Source: Globodera rostochiensis
Lineage: Eukaryota > Nematoda > Chromadorea > Rhabditida > Heteroderidae
Assembly: GCA_018350325.1 (NCBI GenBank)
Contig: JAEVLN010000013.1
Span: forward strand, 620,001-684,000
Direction: 5' to 3'
Length of the DNA stretch: 64,000 nucleotides
Shown here one piece after another: positions 58,633 to 64,000 of this stretch. Made by a program: the position numbers and the translations under genes. The notes beneath the pieces were generated by a model, which was given only the letters and a program-made list of their open reading frames with translations, was not told the DNA's origin and did not search any database. Position 1 is the stretch's first letter, and each line of letters opens with the position of its first letter.

Positions 58633-59657
58633 GGTAAATACCCAACTCGCTTTTGGCCAACTCGCTTTTGGCCAACTCGCTTTTTACCCAACTCGCTTTT
58701 GACCCGACTCGCTTTTTTTGGGACGATTCGCTTTTTTTGGGACGATTCGCTTTTTTTGGGACGATTCGCTTTTTTTGGGACGACTCGCTTTTTAGTAAGA
58801 AAAAAGCATTTATGAGTGGAAGTAGAAGCTTTTATGCAACTTTTTAAGTGTATTCGGGGGTTAATAAGATCACGGATCACGAATATGATATGAGATTGAT
58901 CATATGACATCATCTAATCTATGATTTCGACATATATTTTTTTGTAAAAAAATTAAAAATTTTTTTTTTCAAAGTCGATAAAAAAGTGTTTCTAGGGGTA
59001 TTCGGGGGCGTAGAATCCGAATCTGGCATTTATATAGACCAATTTTGAACTACGGATCCGAATTCGAACAATTTTTGAAAATGGTTTTTAGCCGAATTTA
59101 TTTGCTTGTAACTTCCTTCGAAGTGGTTTCTGCGGAATTTTTTTGCAGATTCGTGGTCAGCTCAATGAGAAGAATCGATTAGTATATGAATTGCGCGGTT
59201 TTGTTCCATTACCATAAATCGATTTTTGAAAATTTTGAGATTTGTAAAAATGTTCGAATTCGGATCCGTAGTTCAAAATTGGTTTATATAAATGCCAGAT
59301 TCGGATTCTACGCCCCCGAATACCCCTAGAAACACTTTTTTATCGACTCTGAAAAAAAAAGAATTTTTAATTTTTTTTACAAAAAAATATATGTCGAAAT
59401 CATAGATTAGATGATGTCATATGATGAATCTGATGTCATAGTCGTGATCAGTTACCTCAATAACCCCTGAATACACTTAAAGAATTGCATAAAAGCTTCT
59501 ATTTCCGCTCATAAATGCTTTTTTCTTACTAAAAAGCGAGTCGTCCCAAAAAAAGCGAATCGTCCCAAAAAAAGCGAATCGTCCCAAAAAAAGCGAGTCG
59601 GGTCAAAAGCGAGTTGGGTAAAAAGCGAGTTGGCCAAAAGCGAGTTGGGGTCTTGTC
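58633..59657. mobile_element. 1-kb foldback element with 9-base target duplication
   Basis: Arms of about 450 bases (58641-59095 and 59200-59649) are inverted copies. The outer parts are CCAACTCGCTTTTGGCC and GACGATTCGCTTTTTTTGG repeats; the inner part holds GGGGCGTAGAATCCGAATCTG. It is flanked by AAGTAAGAG (58624-58632 and 59658-59666). A 9-base duplication suggests mobilisation by a MULE-type transposase. No coding region. Confidence 0.75.
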
Positions 59658-60063
59658 AAGTAAGAGTCCTTCCCCAAATATAATTGTAGTGTTCAACGGA
59701 CGAATAAATTGTGTAAGAGGTATTGGTAAAAGGTATTCCCCGTTCATTATTATCCGACAACGGACCCCGTCGAACACGTTCGTTTTCTACGTTATTTAAA
59801 AATCATAATTTGTCAATTGTTGGGGGGGCACTTTTGTTTTATTTGGTATTCTTACTCCTCCCCCGAACTGTGGGCCAAATCCCTCTCCATTGTTCGTTTA
59901 TAAGTTGTACCTTTTTGTGATAGGAGTTAGTTCGTTCGGTGAAAATAAAAGCTTGCCGGATCGTCTAGTCCCCCCCCCCTAAAAACTTCAAACTAGAAGG
60001 TCAGCTCTCCAGGGGCTTGCCCTTGGATAGTAGAAGGCCCAACACTCTTCGGGGACGGACATA

Positions 60064-60870
60064 TTAGACTGAGGCCGATGGGCTATCACGGTTGCTGAGT
60101 CCGGAAATCGACCAAATCGCATGGACAGCAAGAGGTGAAAGCGATTCAGGAAGAAGCCTAAATTCACTGCTGATAACAGTGGAAGACATTGCGAAGGAGA
60201 TTACTAAAGATGTTGTCCTGAAAAAGGATCCATGAGACACATTCAGGAATTGTTCAAATGAAGGCTTTGGCCAGCAAAAAGTATGGTGGCCGGGCATTGA
60301 CAAGGACATTGAGGCAATTCGTAAGAAATGCAAGACATACCAGATAAATGCACCGGAGATGAGAAAAGTGCTATTGCACCCGTGGGAAGTGCCTGAGAGG
60401 CCGTGGCAAAGACTTCATATCGATTTCTGCGGACCATTCCTTAACAAATGTGGTTGATTGTCGTTGATGCGAAGACGAAATGGCCAGAAGTGGCGATGAT
60501 GAAGAATACCACGACGGAATCAACAATGGCAGCCATCATAAATCTGTTCTGGACACATGGATTGCCGGTACAAATCGTCAGTGATAACGGCCCGCAATTT
60601 ACCGCAGCAGAATTCGGAAAATTCTGTGCCGAGCGTGGCATCATTCATACACGTACCGCACTATACCACCCGCAAAGCAATGGGGAGGCAGAGAGGTTTG
60701 TACAGACATTCAAGAAAGGAATGAGTCTGATCAAAAAGGAGACCAACTGGGAAAATGAACTCGCGAAAAATCAGTTCCTGATTAAATACTGAGTCACACC
60801 ACACACCGGGACAGGACGCGCTCCAGCCGAAGTGATGTTCGGCCGAGAATGCGAACAAAGCTTGACCTGG
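60064..60870 (+). pseudogene. Decayed Ty3/gypsy-type integrase
   Basis: It reads, with frame changes: ITVEDIAKEITKD, a zinc-binding-like KVWWPGIDKDIE region in which the last Cys is replaced (KCKTYQ), LHIDFCGPF (first Asp), KWPEVAMMK, IVSDNGPQF (second Asp) and NGEAERF (Glu). A frame break occurs near 60280 and a stop after NQFLIKY at about 60790; the match resumes at RAPAEVMFGRE. An isolated GIPRSLLSDNGP-like piece at 59725-59765 may be another remnant. Reverse transcriptase and clear LTRs were not found. Confidence 0.75.
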
Positions 60871-61708
60871 TCCGGCCGGTTCTCGACCCCAAAAAAGGGG
60901 GAGGAGTGGTGGTAAAGAGCTCGCAGAAGTACCAGGACACCGGTCAAAAAGGAATTTTGATCGCGGAACGTGGAAACGTTCCTTTGAAGTCGGTCAAAGA
61001 GTTTTCGCGGGGAACTACCGCGACGGTCCTAAGTGAATGGAAGGCCAAATCGTGCGCCAAAGTTCGTCTGCCCTATTCCTCGTCCGAACATCACGGGGAA
61101 TCTGGAATAGACATCTTGATCAGCTGAAAGCAGATGAGACGGCGTCGGACCACGAGAGCAGCGAAGACTCGGAGTCCAATGCGTCCAACCCCGAGGGAAA
61201 GGAAGCGGGGCGAGAGCAGGAATTGTCTCCAAATCGAGACCTTGCGCGGACTCGCCGGAACATCCACCGGAGACGGCACCACCCGAACTCCGAAGGACGC
61301 AACGGAAGCAAACGACCATCTTCGAGCCAAGCGGATGAGCCAAATTGAGTGGGGAGGAGATGTCGTGTTTAAAGATGGCATTCACAATGCCAAAGATCAG
61401 TAGGACAATTCGTCCCTTCCCTTGCCCATATAATGTATGTCCTTTCCCCCTTCCCCAGTCATTCACATTCGCCCTATCATATTTATCACCGCACCCATTT
61501 CGCCCTCTTAGACATCTTATATATTTGTCTGCTGAATAAATCAATATTCAACATAACTGTTACCTCGGACACAACACTTAGTTACTAAAGCCATGTTTCA
61601 ATTTTAAGCATTTTTGCCGAAAATTTATAATTTTTTTAATTTTTTAAAGGAGAATATTTTCTAAATATTACCAAAAAATTAGACAATAAATGTAGATTTT
61701 GAACGAAA
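60871..61708. other. Probable 3' part of the retroelement
   Basis: GC-rich sequence to about 61550 with open frames on several strands and no domain I recognise. It ends in AATAAATCAATATTCAACA and CGGACACAACA, which could be an LTR end. The matching 5' LTR is not evident. Confidence 0.3.
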
Positions 61709-61804
61709 TATTTACTTTATGCAAATTGGTTTACTGAGTTTGAAATTTAAAAAATTTACAATAAAGAACAATTTTGATTAATAAAAACATTTACACACAT
61801 AAAA

Positions 61805-64000
61805 TTAATTATTGTTTTTTTGGAAATAATTTTTTTCTTTGCCCAAATATTCCTGCACAAAATCTTTTTTGCATCCTTCCATTGCCCAAGTCTTATTCAA
61901 ATCGATGATATTGTCCAAAAGATTCCCTTTTTCGTGCAACATTTTGCAAAGAGAGCAAAGCGGAGAGATGCGATAACTGTACGGGCTCTTCCGATAAGTT
62001 TTTGTCCATTCGAAATGTCTAAAATAGAAATAATATTTTATTGTTTAGGTATTTCTTCAGAGACTTTAAATTTAGGGTAGGACGGGACCGGGACTTTTGG
62101 AAAAACCGGGACCGGGACTAAATTTGGTCCCGGTCAAAAAACCCGGGACTACTGGACAAAAACAGGAAAAAAATGATTGGTAAAAACCCGGGACCATTAT
62201 AAGAGGATTTTAAAGGAATTTTGAAAAGCCGGGACCAAAATTTCAGTATCAAAAGGGAAAAATTGACCATTTTAGTACTAGGGTCCCGGTCCCGTCCTAC
62301 CCTACTTTAAGTGCCGCTCAGTATCATTTTGAGCCGATATGAGAAATTGTGCCAATTCCTTCACTGAGCCAAAATCATCAGCGGCGATAAATGCGTTGCG
62401 CGGAATATCAATGCCTGAAGCAATATTTAGGTAAGTAAGATCTGGGACAGCGAGGGACGGTAGGGGACATTGAGTCTGCAGTCTGGCCCAGTAAAGCATT
62501 AAAAATTACCGAATTTAATTTCTTAAATTTACCATATATACTCTTTTAATCCCCTAATCTCTAATAATCCCCCACTGTCTGAGTAGGTTGAAAATTAATC
62601 CCCCATGTGGGATTAAAAGAGTATATAAGGTATCGGGCACTTAAAATAGATCTTTAGTGGTGCATTTTTAGTTTGACAAAAATTTGATTTTTTTAAAAAA
62701 TATCCAACAAAATTGCATTTTTTTCAAAAAAAATGCACCTCTAAAAATGGAGTTTGCCCATCCCCGGCCGGGGATCCCCGTTACCCGGTTTGCTCATAAA
62801 ACGGGGATCCCCGTTTTCTCGTCCCCGGTATCCCCGTTTCCCGGTTTGACCGGGACCCCCCCCCCCCCCCCCCCACGGGGACCAACCCAAGGCTGGAGGC
62901 ATAAATGGAATTTAGTCTATGAGTAAGTGAATTATTTTAACTGGCCCAGCCTCAGCTGGCCAGACTCAACAGTCCCGCTCGGTACATTGGGTTCGGTACT
63001 TTACCGAATAGTACCGACCGAACCTTTTGGCTGATCACTACTAAAAAGGGTTGTTTTCAGCAACTTTCTCGTTATTTTTGGCTCTCAATTAGTGATTAGT
63101 GACTTGTGCCGAAAGGCGGCGCCGTCATTCATAGTTTTGTCAAAAAATTGGTAAAAAAAAGCGTTGTTGAACATTTTAACGTTTTATTTTTAAAGATTAA
63201 CCAAAAATACCTGAAAATACGGCACGGTTTAACACAACTGGAACAGTTAGCTTGCGCAGTGAATTCCAAAATTTCTCTGTTACATATTGGGGGCACACCG
63301 AATTTTCAAAAGCAAAATAGAACAAATGATTTTCTTAAATACACAATTTATAAAAAATTAATTAAAATTAAAACTCTCCCATTTAAAATGACAAAAAAAT
63401 ATATATTTTTTGTACCCATTTCACTGTCATAACCGTCCGAAGTAAGACTGCGGCCTGCACAAGCGCCATAAAAATCCAAATTCAACATGCCCTGCAGCGC
63501 TTTCGTTAAAAACTGACGGCCCGAGGGTGGAACACAATTGGAGACCGCTTGAAAAGCAAGCTTCTTTTTATTCATCACGGTTTTTCGAACCTTAAGCGAT
63601 AAATGTATAAAGACCGATCAAGATTTTGATCGAGAATCTCAATAAATCTTAAACCTCGAAATTTTAGTCGAGCCCAAATTTTGTCAATCGAGTTTTGATC
63701 GAGAATCTCGAAAAAAAATTTAATTCAATCACTGAAACTCTTAAAAAATCTCGATCGAGATTTACGTCGAGATTTCAATTGAGAATCTCGATTGTTCCGT
63801 ACTCTACTAAGTTGTAACTGGACTTTGGATTTTTAGACATTTTTTTCAGTTGGAAGGCTCCGATTTCTGTAAAAATTATGTATCCTCCTACCTCCTCCTC
63901 AGTCCATCTGTCTTCAATGGGAGTGTCAGCTTTGATTTCAACCAACAAATCGTAGGGCATGAATACGGTACTGTCCCGCCGGTAGGTTACTGTAGTGTTG
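61805..64000 (-). CDS. Alpha-1,3-fucosyltransferase (GT10), copy B, partial
   Basis: Exons (minus): from 63892 past the window end, 63416-63590, 63211-63333, 62306-62414, 61805-62018. Exon lengths, phases and splice sites equal those of copy A, and no stop interrupts the visible 3' part. Coding differences cluster in the donor-binding region: ITEKFYRALRM in A is VTEKFWNSLRK in B, and LHRAVFS is LNRAVFS. This looks like divergence of an expressed paralog rather than decay. The start lies beyond 64000. Confidence 0.82.
62073..62304. mobile_element. hAT-like MITE at a splice donor (copy B)
   Basis: The same insertion as at 51850, with TAGGGTAGGACGGGACCGGG and its inverse at the right. The CTTTAAAT/CTTTAAGT duplication is shared, so the insertion predates the segmental duplication. 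Confidence 0.8.

Larger units (their letters stand above)
61709..64000. repeat. Segmental duplication, copy B (runs off the window)
   Basis: It matches 51481-53880. Differences include an inserted ACCGAACC palindrome block at 62975-63030 and an expanded C-run at 62855-62873. Confidence 0.85.

Noticed and set aside
59818..61575. Complete LTR retrotransposon with TGTTGG start and CAACA end
   Set aside because: The two ends do not repeat each other, and only integrase remnants were found between them.

Overview
This window looks like AT-rich nuclear DNA of a small invertebrate, most likely a nematode. The evidence is short spliced introns (many 35-110 bases), a GT10 alpha-1,3-fucosyltransferase gene in at least two copies, an SLC2-like sugar transporter, a FLYWCH-type MULE transposon, and many small secreted-protein genes among dispersed repeats. 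No species can be named from sequence alone; a parasitic (possibly plant-parasitic) nematode is a guess from the secreted families. All gene models below were joined by hand from GT/AG sites, reading-frame phase and comparison between paralogs.

From 1 to about 47.8 kb the window is dominated by one multigene family, here H1-H15. Its three-exon genes encode a signal peptide plus short acidic segment (exon 1), a segment with VKVE motifs (exon 2), and an acidic linker followed by two to four helix-turn-helix (HTH) repeats (exon 3). H3, H8, H9, H12 and H13 are intact (313-370 aa). H4 is intact but carries a large in-frame deletion (210 aa). H1, H2, H6 and H14 carry frameshifts. H5 lacks exons 1-2. 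H7, H10, H11 and H15 are fragments. A conserved block sits upstream of each start. Interleaved is a second family, CR1-CR3: seven-exon genes for 210-aa secreted cysteine-rich proteins. One CR and one H gene lie together in a 4.8-kb unit that is tandemly duplicated (7409-12237 and 12238-17052), with a partial inverted third copy at 31.75-35.7 kb. A MULE transposon fills 17.2-19.4 kb.

From 43.0 to 45.7 kb is a nine-exon sugar transporter (497 aa). From 46 to 51 kb are minisatellites, a tRNA-like sequence, a glycine-rich exon and a two-exon 67-aa secreted protein gene. From 51.5 kb to the end are two fucosyltransferase copies (51583-54691, and 61805 running off the window) in a segmental duplication. 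Between them lie a C-rich tandem array, a complete five-exon 185-aa secreted-protein gene, a 1-kb foldback element and a decayed Ty3/gypsy integrase.

The repeat landscape is unusual. Several non-autonomous elements have hAT-like ends and 8-base target duplications, with interiors made of short reiterated palindromes. One lies exactly at an exon boundary and supplies part of a splice donor. The most interesting candidate system is the H family: apparently secreted proteins made of tandem HTH modules whose recognition helices vary most between copies.
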